Assembly: GCA_014534385.1 (NCBI GenBank)
Contig: JACVRP010000021.1
Span: 1 to 18,333, forward strand
Source: Cyanobacteria bacterium Co-bin13
GTDB taxonomy: Bacteria; Cyanobacteriota; Cyanobacteriia; Phormidesmidales; Phormidesmidaceae
DNA length: 18,333 nucleotides
Direction: 5' to 3'
A model generated the notes under the pieces. It saw nothing but the letters and a program-made list of their open reading frames with translations, was not told the origin of the DNA and did no database searches. The position numbers and the translations under genes are program-made. This document shows positions 1 to 6,674 of the stretch, in pieces (the stretch's first letter is position 1; the number at the start of each line of letters is the position of its first letter).

Positions 1-405
1 ATCCGCCACCAGTACAGCGACAATTTCCTGCTGATGGAGCTGGTGCGGACTTTCCCCGATCAGCCCCTGCCGCTGACCGGAATATTGCACCTGCTGGAGC
101 AGCGAGGCGTTAATACCCAGGCCTGCGAGCTGCACCTGATTGCCCTGCTAGAGGGCCGCCTGCCGCCTGGCCTGGTGCCAAACGCCAACGATGTGCCGCC
201 CCTGAGCCCAGCCTCGCTGGAGGCAGAAGCGGTGCGATCGCTAAACCAGACCCCCCTCTTCACGCGCCAAAACGGTCAAATCTATGTGCCCAACACGGCG
301 CAGTGCCAGCTGCTGCTGGCCTACCTGGCAGCTGTGCTAACCGGAAAATACCAGCAGCTAGAGGAGCCTCTGTTCGTGCAGTTAGGGCAAGTCCCGGCGG
401 TGTGA
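1..405 (+). CDS. Unrecognised protein, C-terminal part (gene starts before the window)
   Basis: The reading frame is open from base 1 to a TGA at 403-405, so this is the 3' end of a gene that begins upstream. An in-frame ATG at 34 gives 123 residues, but the codons before it are also open and read like protein (IRHQYSDNFLL), so I treat the gene as truncated by the window edge. The visible part is leucine-rich and probably mostly helical, with a proline-rich linker (NDVPPLSPAS) about 50 residues after the ATG. There is no signal peptide or obvious membrane segment. A HIP1 site lies inside the frame at 234-241. It converges on potB with only 9 bp between them. I do not recognise the family. Confidence 0.6.
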   Translation: MRHQYSDNFLLMELVRTFPDQPLPLTGILHLLEQRGVNTQACELHLIALLEGRLPPGLVPNANDVPPLSPASLEAEAVRSLNQTPLFTRQNGQIYVPNTAQCQLLLAYLAAVLTGKYQQLEEPLFVQLGQVPAV

Positions 406-414
406 TTCTGGCCT

Positions 415-1290
415 CTACAGGTTCTCTAAAACGCCGCGTTTGGCCATCAGCGCAATCAGGCCAAACAGCACCAGCAGCACCACCACCGCAAAGGCCGATC
501 CCAGGGGCCAGTTAGCGGCCACGCCAAACTGGCTGGCCACAATGTTTCCCACCAAAATATCCCCGGCCCCGCCCACTAGGGACGCTGTGATGTAATCGCC
601 CATCGTCAGGCTAAATACAGATAGCCCTCCGGCCAGCATCCCCGGCAGCACCAGCGGCAGCATTACCCGCCGAAACGTGTAGGCTGGGGGTGCGCCCAGA
701 TCAGAAGAGGCCTCCAGCAGATTTTTCGGCAGCCGCTCAAAGGCGGTAACCAGGGGCAAAATCATAAACGGCAGCCACACGTAGCAGAGCGTGATCACCA
801 TAGAAAACTTGTTATAGAGAAACAGCGACGACGGCTCCTGCAAAATCCCCAACCACACCAGCAGGCTATTGAGCACCCCGTTGTAACCGAGAATGATGCG
901 CCAGGCAAAGACCCGCACTAGATAGCTCGACCACAGCGGCAACAAGATTAGCAGCGTCAGCGTTTGCTTGAACCTACCGGCATAGAAGACCAGATACGCC
1001 GCCACCGGAAAGGCCAGCATGAGATTGATCCCAGTGACTAAAGCGGCAATGCTCAGGGTTCTTCCCAGCGTGTTGCGATAGCCAATGTTGCTGAGAATTT
1101 GCCCGAAGTTTTCCCAGGTAAACTCCGGGATAATGTCAACATATTCGTGCCTCAGGAAGGCGTAGCTAAGCAGGATTGCCAGCGGCACAAAGTAGAAGCC
1201 TGCCATCCAGGCAAAGGGCGGTAGAAAGGTGGCCCAAAATGTGGAAGCCGGTTTCTTTGAGGCGGGCAGAAAGGGAAAAACTGCAGTCAT
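415..1290 (-). CDS. potB: ABC transporter permease, spermidine/putrescine type (PotB)
   Basis: Inner-membrane permease of a polyamine-type ABC importer; it would pair with a PotC permease, the PotA ATPase and a periplasmic PotD. About six hydrophobic segments span the protein. Near residue 190 from the chosen start is the binding-protein-dependent permease (EAA) loop, EASSDLGAPPAYTF followed by RRVMLPLVLPG, which docks on the ATPase. The frame can be extended to a TTG at 1314, but that start lies inside the toxin gene; the ATG at 1290 falls 10 bp after the toxin stop, so I prefer it (291 residues). A toxin-antitoxin pair lies immediately upstream on the same strand, so they may be co-transcribed. 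potD is about 1.4 kb further upstream, with coq4 and the toxin-antitoxin pair between. No potA or potC is in the window. Substrate is inferred from family and context. Confidence 0.88.
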   Translation of the reverse strand: MTAVFPFLPASKKPASTFWATFLPPFAWMAGFYFVPLAILLSYAFLRHEYVDIIPEFTWENFGQILSNIGYRNTLGRTLSIAALVTGINLMLAFPVAAYLVFYAGRFKQTLTLLILLPLWSSYLVRVFAWRIILGYNGVLNSLLVWLGILQEPSSLFLYNKFSMVITLCYVWLPFMILPLVTAFERLPKNLLEASSDLGAPPAYTFRRVMLPLVLPGMLAGGLSVFSLTMGDYITASLVGGAGDILVGNIVASQFGVAANWPLGSAFAVVVLLVLFGLIALMAKRGVLENL

Positions 1291-1300
1291 AGGAATGTTT

Positions 1301-1687
1301 CTATTTGGGGACAATCCACTGCTCTAGCTGACGGGCCAAGGCATCTTTCTCCAACTGGCTCTGCGCCACATCAAGAACTAGCTGAAAAGCCTGTTCATCG
1401 TCGAGGGTCAAGGTATAGCCGTTAAGTCGCAAGAACGTCTCTGTAACCGCGTAAGCAGTCCGTTTGCTGCCGTCCACAAAGGGATGGTTCTTGGCTAGGT
1501 GATACAGGTAAGCTGCTGCTTGTTCATGAAGAGTCGGGTGAAGCAGCTGACCACTGAAGGTAGATTGAGGCTGAGCCAAAGCAGATTCAAGAAGTCCGTT
1601 GTCGCGAACGCCCTGGGAACCACCAAACCTCTCTATCTGGCGTTGGTGAATTCTTAAAGCCAAAGATTTACTAATAAGTTTAGGCAT
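1301..1687 (-). CDS. doc: Death-on-curing (Doc/Fic) family toxin
   Basis: Toxin of a type II toxin-antitoxin module; characterised Doc proteins phosphorylate elongation factor Tu and stop translation. With the ATG at 1687 the product has 128 residues, the usual Doc length. The Fic core is at residues 68-77, HPFVDGSKRT, containing the His, Phe and Lys-Arg of the HxFx(D/N)xNKR pattern. Ser74 stands where Asn is usual. Upstream are the Doc-like segments FGGSQGVRDNGLLESALAQPQ (partly shown) and HEQAAAYLYHLAKN. The frame is open further back to 1759, but that would run deep into the antitoxin gene. The ATG at 1687 overlaps the antitoxin end by 8 bp (ATGCCTAA), a typical translational coupling. Activity of the Ser74 variant is untested. 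Confidence 0.85.
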   Translation of the reverse strand: MPKLISKSLALRIHQRQIERFGGSQGVRDNGLLESALAQPQSTFSGQLLHPTLHEQAAAYLYHLAKNHPFVDGSKRTAYAVTETFLRLNGYTLTLDDEQAFQLVLDVAQSQLEKDALARQLEQWIVPK

Positions 1688-1868
1688 TGGCAAGGCGACG
1701 ATATACCTCCTCCCGCTCTTTTTCTGACTCAAGGTAGGCTTGCCAACCAGCTTCATCAATTTCCTCCTGTGATTCCTGTTGAACGTGGCGCAGAAATTCG
1801 AGCACTTTAGGTAAATACTGCTCAGGAATCTGGTCGAGTTCTTGCAGAATTTGTTCTTTAGTCGTCAT
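1680..1868 (-). CDS. Putative antitoxin (DUF2281/VapB-like) of the Doc toxin
   Basis: A 62-residue acidic protein beginning MTTKEQILQELDQIPEQYL. The N-terminal half resembles the short helical proteins grouped as DUF2281 in cyanobacterial toxin-antitoxin loci. The C-terminal half (from about residue 36, EIDEAGWQAYLESEKEREE) is strongly acidic and probably helical, as expected of a tail that wraps round the toxin. It does not look like Phd, the classical Doc partner. The role is inferred mainly from position: it is directly upstream of, and overlaps by 8 bp, the Doc toxin gene. The ATG at 1868 lies 34 bp after the end of coq4, and the AT-rich gap could hold a promoter (TATATA around 1880). Confidence 0.72.
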   Translation of the reverse strand: MTTKEQILQELDQIPEQYLPKVLEFLRHVQQESQEEIDEAGWQAYLESEKEREEVYRRLANA

Positions 1869-1902
1869 AGGGGTTCAGGATATATAGCTTTAGATTAACG
1901 GG

Positions 1903-2520
1903 TTAGGTAGGGGCGGAGTGAGGTGGGAGGCCTAGCTGAGATCGCACTTTCTCAATCGGCTCCGACCAGTGCTCTTCAAAACGATATCCCAACAGAAACT
2001 TAGCTTTTTGGGCGAGGCTGCGGCCTTTTTGGGTGTGGATTGCGATCGCATCCCTCTGATCCGGCACAATCAGCGGATACAGCCACCGCGCTAGCCGTAA
2101 GCTAAAGCGCAAAGATGGACTATAGCCCTGCTCTGCCGCAAACGCCAGTACCCCGATCTCGCCTGCATAGCTCGTATCAAACCCCAGCAGCACATGAAAA
2201 ATGTCGTGGGTTACGGCATAGCGCAAAGCAAATACATTGCGGCGTGCGATCGCATCTAGCTCAGCACTCACGTTAAAAGGTGTGAGGCCATTTTCCTGCA
2301 TGTGATGTGCGTACTCGTAGCCAAAGGTGCCTGCTGGGTACTGAATGAGTTCATCCAGGGCAATGGCAGGGTAATAGCCGACGACTGGCTCAAGCAGAGG
2401 AGCCACTTCTGGGGCGACCTTCGCTCCCAAAAGGTCTGATTTAAGAATGGCAAAGTCTCCCAGACGTTTTTCCTGCTTGGCCTGTAGAAGACGACGTACT
2501 TTTTTGAAGGGTTTAAACAT
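1903..2520 (-). CDS. Coq4 family protein
   Basis: 205 residues. The Coq4 signature HDxxHx11E is intact: His105-Asp106-Ile-Phe-His109, then 11 residues, then Glu121. In eukaryotes and some bacteria Coq4 is needed for coenzyme Q synthesis and binds a metal and a lipid; a Nostoc homologue (Alr8543) was crystallised with a geranylgeranyl phosphate and magnesium. Cyanobacteria make plastoquinone, not ubiquinone, so the substrate here is unknown; a prenyl-quinone or isoprenoid role is inference. There is no signal peptide; an amphipathic, basic N-terminus (FKPFKKVRRLLQAKQEKR) could sit at the membrane. The ATG at 2520 is the only good start and has a small hairpin 4 bases upstream of it. The gene lies downstream of the potD terminator and 34 bp before the antitoxin gene. 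Confidence 0.85.
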   Translation of the reverse strand: MFKPFKKVRRLLQAKQEKRLGDFAILKSDLLGAKVAPEVAPLLEPVVGYYPAIALDELIQYPAGTFGYEYAHHMQENGLTPFNVSAELDAIARRNVFALRYAVTHDIFHVLLGFDTSYAGEIGVLAFAAEQGYSPSLRFSLRLARWLYPLIVPDQRDAIAIHTQKGRSLAQKAKFLLGYRFEEHWSEPIEKVRSQLGLPPHSAPT

Positions 2521-2524
2521 GGAC

Positions 2525-2542
2525 GTGGATCAAAGCATCCAC
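2525..2542 (-). promoter_or_regulatory. Hairpin just upstream of the coq4 start codon
   Basis: On the - strand GTGGAT and ATCCAC form a perfect 6-bp stem with a 6-base loop (GCTTTG), ending 4 bases before the ATG. It lies where a ribosome binding site would be, and no Shine-Dalgarno sequence is visible outside it, so it may limit initiation. Regulation is inference. Confidence 0.35.
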
Positions 2543-2582
2543 TTCTAAGGTACGAGCCAAATGAGAAGATCGTGGGAGTCTC

Positions 2583-2612
2583 AAAAAGCAGGGCAAGGAA
2601 AACTTGCCCTGC
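2583..2612 (-). terminator. Rho-independent terminator of potD
   Basis: On the - strand GCAGGGCAAG, a 5-base loop and CTTGCCCTGC form a perfect 10-bp stem followed directly by TTTTT (2587-2583). It lies 42 bp after the potD stop and separates potD from coq4. Confidence 0.9.
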
Positions 2613-2654
2613 TTCTTACAATCGAAATTCTGCTAATTGGCAATGGCCAAGAAC

Positions 2655-3734
2655 TTACTGGCCTCGGAACTCGTTCCAGAGGGCAACCCACTCGTCATAG
2701 TTGGGCACCGTTTCCCAGAAGTAGATGTTGCCGTAGTAGTTCTCCAGGTCATCCAGGTGCCAGCTCGAAATTTGCTCCTCGCTAAGTAGCGGCATCACCT
2801 GGGTAGAAACAGGCCAGTAGCCGGTCACGTCAGACATTGCTTTCTGAGCCGGCCCAGTGAGCATATAGTTCATCCAGGCGTAGGCAATCTCAGCATTCTT
2901 GGAGCCTTTCATCAGCATCCAAGAGTCGCTCCAGCCCGTAGCCCCTTCCTTAGGAATGGTGGCTCCGATGGGAAAGTCAGCCCGCTTCAGATCTTCAACC
3001 GCAACCGCCCAACCCCAAGCTAAGGCTATTTCCTTGTTGAGGAAAAGCTGAGACAGCTCGCCCTGACTGCTCCAGAACTTACGCACTTGAGGTCGCAGGT
3101 CAAACAGCCTGGGCTTGATGTCGCTCTCTAAGGTGGCTTTATCTAGATCATAAATGTCCGGTTCACCAGCTCCCCAAAGCGCCACATCAGCGCTAAAGAT
3201 GGGGTAGTCGGGCAGAGAGATTTTGCCCTCATATGCCTTGTCGTACAAAATGTCCCAGGACTTGGGCTCCTGTTTGACCACCGACTTGTCGTAAATCAAA
3301 AAGTCTGGTCCCCAGCCAATGGACACCCCATAAGCCGTGCCGTCGAAGGTGTTGTACTCGGGCTGCTTAAAGATCGGAAAGAGATCGGCGTAGTTGGCTA
3401 CCTGCTCCAGGTCTAGCGGCTGTAACAGGCCGGAGTCGTAGAGCCGTTTCGTGAGGTCGCCGGAGGCCGTCACCAGGTCGTAGGTCTTGCCTCTGCTGGC
3501 GCGGATCTTGGCGTACATCTCGTCAGAAGATCCGGCATAGGTGGCCACCACTTTGCAGCCGTACTCTTGCTCAAAGGGCTGGGTAAACGACTCGTCCATG
3601 TAGCCCTCCCAGCCGATGATGCGGAGGGTACAGCTGGCGGCCTGGGCGGGGGCAGCCAGGCTAGTCAGAGTGAGGGTAAGGGTAAGGCAGATCCAGAGGA
3701 GGCTGAGTGCAACCGCATTCAGTTTCAATTTCAT
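2655..3734 (-). CDS. potD: Periplasmic amine-binding protein of an ABC transporter (PotD type)
   Basis: Extracellular solute-binding protein of the spermidine/putrescine family, which delivers the substrate to PotB/PotC. I choose the ATG at 3734 (359 residues) because it is followed by a clear signal peptide: basic MKLKLN, a hydrophobic core and APAQA, with likely cleavage after Ala32. An AGGA lies about 9 bases upstream. The frame is open back to 3857, but those 41 residues do not fit. The mature protein begins CTLRIIGWEGYMDES, the typical PotD first strand, and contains YDLVTASGD, YGVSIGWGPDFLIYD and ALAWGWAVAVEDL. A Cys near the mature N-terminus lacks a convincing lipobox. It is divergent from the copper amine oxidase gene and followed by its own terminator, so it is probably monocistronic. 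An NtcA-like promoter precedes it. Exact substrate unknown. Confidence 0.88.
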   Translation of the reverse strand: MKLKLNAVALSLLWICLTLTLTLTSLAAPAQAASCTLRIIGWEGYMDESFTQPFEQEYGCKVVATYAGSSDEMYAKIRASRGKTYDLVTASGDLTKRLYDSGLLQPLDLEQVANYADLFPIFKQPEYNTFDGTAYGVSIGWGPDFLIYDKSVVKQEPKSWDILYDKAYEGKISLPDYPIFSADVALWGAGEPDIYDLDKATLESDIKPRLFDLRPQVRKFWSSQGELSQLFLNKEIALAWGWAVAVEDLKRADFPIGATIPKEGATGWSDSWMLMKGSKNAEIAYAWMNYMLTGPAQKAMSDVTGYWPVSTQVMPLLSEEQISSWHLDDLENYYGNIYFWETVPNYDEWVALWNEFRGQ

Positions 3735-3830
3735 ACAAACAATCCTGTCTCCAGGGAATAGAAGAAAGCGGGCGCGGCTGATCCCAGAAATGTGTCGAGG
3801 CGAAACAGCCAGCCACCCAGGGATTGCACT

Positions 3831-3872
3831 ACGATAGCCCCATTGTTTTCTGTGCACTATTGCACTTGTTAC
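3831..3872 (-). promoter_or_regulatory. Candidate NtcA-type promoter of potD
   Basis: Read on the - strand, GTA (3872-3870), 8 bases, AAT (3861-3859), 22 bases and TATCGT (3836-3831). The NtcA class II pattern is GTA-N8-TAC-N22to24-TAN3T. The spacing and -10 element fit; the right half-site (AAT for TAC) is degenerate. It shares GTTTCGTAACAAG and the spacing with the gdmH promoter. Binding is inferred. Confidence 0.45.
3852..3865. promoter_or_regulatory. Operator-like palindrome between potD and the amine oxidase gene
   Basis: GTGCA-CTAT-TGCAC is a perfect 5-4-5 inverted repeat, 25 bases before the amine oxidase ATG and inside the predicted potD promoter. A third TGCACT half-site lies at 3825-3830. 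The binding protein, if any, is unknown. Confidence 0.35.
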
Positions 3873-3890
3873 GAAACGTAGGCATTCTGC

Positions 3891-5819
3891 ATGACACTTA
3901 CTTCAGTACCCCCCGTGGCTTCGGCTCAACACCTGCACCCGCTAGAGCCGCTCACCGCTGAGGAGATTCAGCGGGCCGTTGCGATCGTTCGCCAGGAAAA
4001 AGCAGTTGGTGATACTTTCCGGTTTCCGGTCGCTACGCTCCACGAACCGCCCAAAGCAGCCGTGCTTAGCTATCAGCCCGGCAAGGCTCTGCCGCGAGAA
4101 GCCTTTTTTATCTTGCTCGACAACGCCACCAGCAAAGTTTACGAAGCGATTGTCTCTCTCGACCAAAACACAGTTGTCTCCTGGCAACATATTCCTGGCG
4201 TGCAGCCCAACATCATGGCCGATGAACTGGCTGAATGTGAAGCTGTCGTAAAAGCTCATCCCGCGTTTAAGGAAGCTGTCGAAAAGCGGGGGCTGGATCT
4301 AGAGACGGTGGTGGTCGATCCTTGGGCCATCGGCAACTTTGGGTTTGAAGATGAAGTTGGCTCACGTCTGTCTCGCTGCCTCTGCTACGTGCGCAATACG
4401 CCTGAGAGCAACTTCTACTCCCGCCCCATCGATGGGCTGGTGCCCGTCGTAGATCTCAACAAGATGGAGGTGCTCCGCATTGAGGATGTGGGTGCTGTGC
4501 CTGTTCCCCCCGATCCCGGTGAATATGCCCGCGAGTTCTATCAAGACAAATTCCGTCAAGACCTCAAGCCCCTTCACATTACCCAGCCTGAAGGCCCCAG
4601 CTTCACTATCGAAGGGCACCTGATCAAATGGCAAAAGTGGCAGATTCGCATCGGTTTCACCCCCCGCGAAGGGCTGGTGCTGTACCAGGTGGGCTATGAG
4701 GATGAAGGCCGGCTGCGGCCCATTTTATACCGCGCTTCGATGGCCGAGATGGTGGTGCCCTACAACGATCCCCGGCCCCAGCACTTCCGTAAAAACGCCT
4801 TTGATCTGGGCGAGCACGGCGTTGGTGTGCTGGCCAACTCCCTCACCAATGGTTGCGACTGCCTGGGTGAGATTCGCTACTTTGATGCGGTGTTGACCGA
4901 CAGCCGGGGCAATGTCGCCATTACCGAAAATGCTGTGTGCCTGCATGAAGAAGACTTCGGCATTCTCTGGAAGCACTATGACTGGCGGCGCGAGCACACC
5001 GACGTGCGGCGATCTCGGCGGCTGGTGCTCTCCTTCATCGCCACCGTCGATAACTACGAATATGGCTTCTACTGGTACTTCTATCAAGACGGCACCATTC
5101 AGTACGAGATTAAGCTAACCGGCATTCTGTTGTGCGGGGCTCTGGCCGACCAGCCTAAATACGGCACTCTGGTCGCCCCCGATCTCAATGCCATCATTCA
5201 CCAGCACTTCTTTGGTATGCGGCTAGACTTCGACATCGATGGCGGTGAAAACTCCGTCTATGAAGTTAATACCGAATCCGAACCGATGGGGCCAGACAAC
5301 CCCTACGGCAACGCCTGCTACGCCGTCGAAACCCTGCTCGACACTGAGCAAGCCGCCCAGCGCATCATTGATCCCCTGGTAGGCCGCTACTGGAAGGTTG
5401 TGAACCCTAAGGTAACTAACCGGCTGGGCAAGCCCGTCGCCTTCAAGCTCATCCCTGGCGAGAACGTGCTGCCCTTCGCCCATCCCGATGCGCCCATTCT
5501 TAAGCGAGCTGGCTTTCTTACTAAACACCTGTGGGTCACTCCCTACCAGGCCGATGAGCAGTTCTCAGCCGGGGCTTACCCCAACCAGCACTCAGGCGGC
5601 GAAGGGCTGCCCAAGTGGACAAAGGCGGATCGTGCGATCGCAAACACTGACCTCGTCGTCTGGTACACCTTCGGCCACCATCACATTCCCCGCCCCGAAG
5701 ACTGGCCTGTCATGCCTGTTGCCTACAGCGGCTTTACCCTCAAACCAGTCGGCTTCTTCGATCGCAACCCGGCCCTAGACGTGCCGCCCTCGCCGCCCAA
5801 GCAGGGCCATTGCCACTAA
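3891..5819 (+). CDS. Copper-containing primary-amine oxidase
   Basis: Oxidises primary amines to aldehydes, releasing ammonia and hydrogen peroxide, using copper and a topaquinone made from one of its own tyrosines. 642 residues, the normal bacterial length. The cofactor motif Asn388-Tyr389-Glu390-Tyr391 is present (Tyr389 becomes topaquinone). Copper ligands are His437 and His439 (HQH) and a third His in FGHHHIPRPEDWP, most likely His598. Asp305 in AFDLGEHG matches the catalytic base; the position two before it, a gating Tyr in the Arthrobacter enzyme as I recall, is Ala303 here. The C-terminus GFFDRNPALDVP is typical. There is no signal peptide, so the enzyme is probably cytoplasmic. It is divergent from potD, which suggests import and oxidation of the same amines (inference). 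Substrate (tyramine, phenethylamine or a diamine) cannot be told from sequence. Confidence 0.93.
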   Translation: MTLTSVPPVASAQHLHPLEPLTAEEIQRAVAIVRQEKAVGDTFRFPVATLHEPPKAAVLSYQPGKALPREAFFILLDNATSKVYEAIVSLDQNTVVSWQHIPGVQPNIMADELAECEAVVKAHPAFKEAVEKRGLDLETVVVDPWAIGNFGFEDEVGSRLSRCLCYVRNTPESNFYSRPIDGLVPVVDLNKMEVLRIEDVGAVPVPPDPGEYAREFYQDKFRQDLKPLHITQPEGPSFTIEGHLIKWQKWQIRIGFTPREGLVLYQVGYEDEGRLRPILYRASMAEMVVPYNDPRPQHFRKNAFDLGEHGVGVLANSLTNGCDCLGEIRYFDAVLTDSRGNVAITENAVCLHEEDFGILWKHYDWRREHTDVRRSRRLVLSFIATVDNYEYGFYWYFYQDGTIQYEIKLTGILLCGALADQPKYGTLVAPDLNAIIHQHFFGMRLDFDIDGGENSVYEVNTESEPMGPDNPYGNACYAVETLLDTEQAAQRIIDPLVGRYWKVVNPKVTNRLGKPVAFKLIPGENVLPFAHPDAPILKRAGFLTKHLWVTPYQADEQFSAGAYPNQHSGGEGLPKWTKADRAIANTDLVVWYTFGHHHIPRPEDWPVMPVAYSGFTLKPVGFFDRNPALDVPPSPPKQGHCH

Positions 5820-5868
5820 AGAGACAGAAGCGATTGTCTGCAAATTAGACAATCGCTTCTGTCTCTTT
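5818..5868 (+). terminator. Terminator of the amine oxidase gene
   Basis: A perfect 22-bp inverted repeat (5818-5839 and 5847-5868) with a 7-base loop begins at the stop codon. The 3' arm ends in CTCTTT, so the U tract is partly inside the stem. The poor run of T after the stem lowers the score slightly. Confidence 0.7.
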
Positions 5869-5891
5869 CCAAAAAACTTCAGCAAGACCTC

Positions 5892-5922
5892 TTGACATTA
5901 AACCCTGAGAAACTGCTAATAT
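5892..5922 (+). promoter_or_regulatory. Promoter of tRNA-Gln
   Basis: A perfect -35 TTGACA at 5892-5897 and an extended -10 TGCTAATAT (TAATAT at 5917-5922), spacing 19 (18 if CTAATA is used). The predicted start is about 10 bases before the tRNA. Confidence 0.7.
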
Positions 5923-5939
5923 ACGTAAGCCAACACCGA

Positions 5940-6011
5940 TGGGGTGTCGCCAAGTGGTAAGGCAGCGGGTTTTGGTCCCGCCATTCCTAGGTTCGAATCC
6001 TAGCACCCCAG
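5940..6011 (+). tRNA. tRNA-Gln(UUG)
   Basis: The acceptor arms TGGGGTG (5940-5946) and CACCCCA (6004-6010) pair perfectly, and the T arm has GGTTCGAATCC. The anticodon arm GCGGG-TTTTGGT-CCCGC carries anticodon TTG, reading CAA/CAG. A U1-A72 first pair and G73 discriminator are glutamine identity features. CCA is not encoded. It has its own promoter and terminator. Confidence 0.96.
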
Positions 6012-6041
6012 TTCTAATTACTAACTGAAGCAGCCTTTAAG

Positions 6042-6076
6042 AAAGCATTCTTTGCAGTTTATCAAAGGATGCTTTT
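6042..6076 (+). terminator. Terminator downstream of tRNA-Gln
   Basis: A 13-bp stem with one G-U pair (6042-6054 with 6063-6075), 8-base loop, and TTTT at its 3' end, 30 bases after the tRNA. Confidence 0.75.
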
Positions 6077-6674
6077 GAACTTTGAATGCCTTTGATTCTC
6101 GAGGCGGCACTGCAACTATCATCCCAAAGACTGAGTCTTTTTAAAGCTGCCCATACTAACCTGCCCAAAGGCTTTCCTGTATATCAGGAAAGCCCGCATC
6201 TAGCCAATATGCAAACTTCACAAGCTTGTTCAGCTTTTGTGAATCCATTAAAGGACTAGAGACGCCATCTTTGAGTGTGACTTAGCATAATTACGTAGCA
6301 TCACGTATAGCCCTAGAGGTTATAAGCAAATCAGATACACCCCCTACTGATGTGCAAGTGATGTTCACCTTTCTGGGTTTGAGGCCAGGCCAGGAAGCCA
6401 AGACCATTCATCTCAAGTCGTTCTGCCGATCTCGTTCGACGCTTCCTCATACAGCACTAGAACCTGTAGACGGCATTAGAGACAGGGATGCAGGTAACCC
6501 GGTTCGTTTGGCGGCATCAGGGATACCTTGAGTCAGCTTTTGGCTTAAGCCGCTCTGGCTAGTCTTTTAGGCCGCTGATTAGGAAGCCCTATCCTAGTTT
6601 GTTTGCCGACTGCTTCCAGTCCAAAACAGAGATCTCCGAACCTGCACAGGCTTCAGGGTGTCTAGGAGGAGTGG
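6077..6674. other. 598-bp region without a recognisable gene upstream of the glycosyltransferase gene
   Basis: No frame here reads like protein; the frame from 6599 runs into the glycosyltransferase gene out of phase and is a shadow. Visible structure: a 10-bp hairpin with a TATAT loop at 6170-6194 (no U tract), and an inverted repeat TACGT-N6-ACGTA at 6292-6307 about 370 bp before the next gene. It may be a long regulatory leader, but I recognise no riboswitch class or RNA gene. Confidence 0.5.

Noticed and set aside
4725..5087. Open frame on the - strand inside the amine oxidase gene
   Set aside because: Shadow frame opposite the cofactor region of a well-supported gene.
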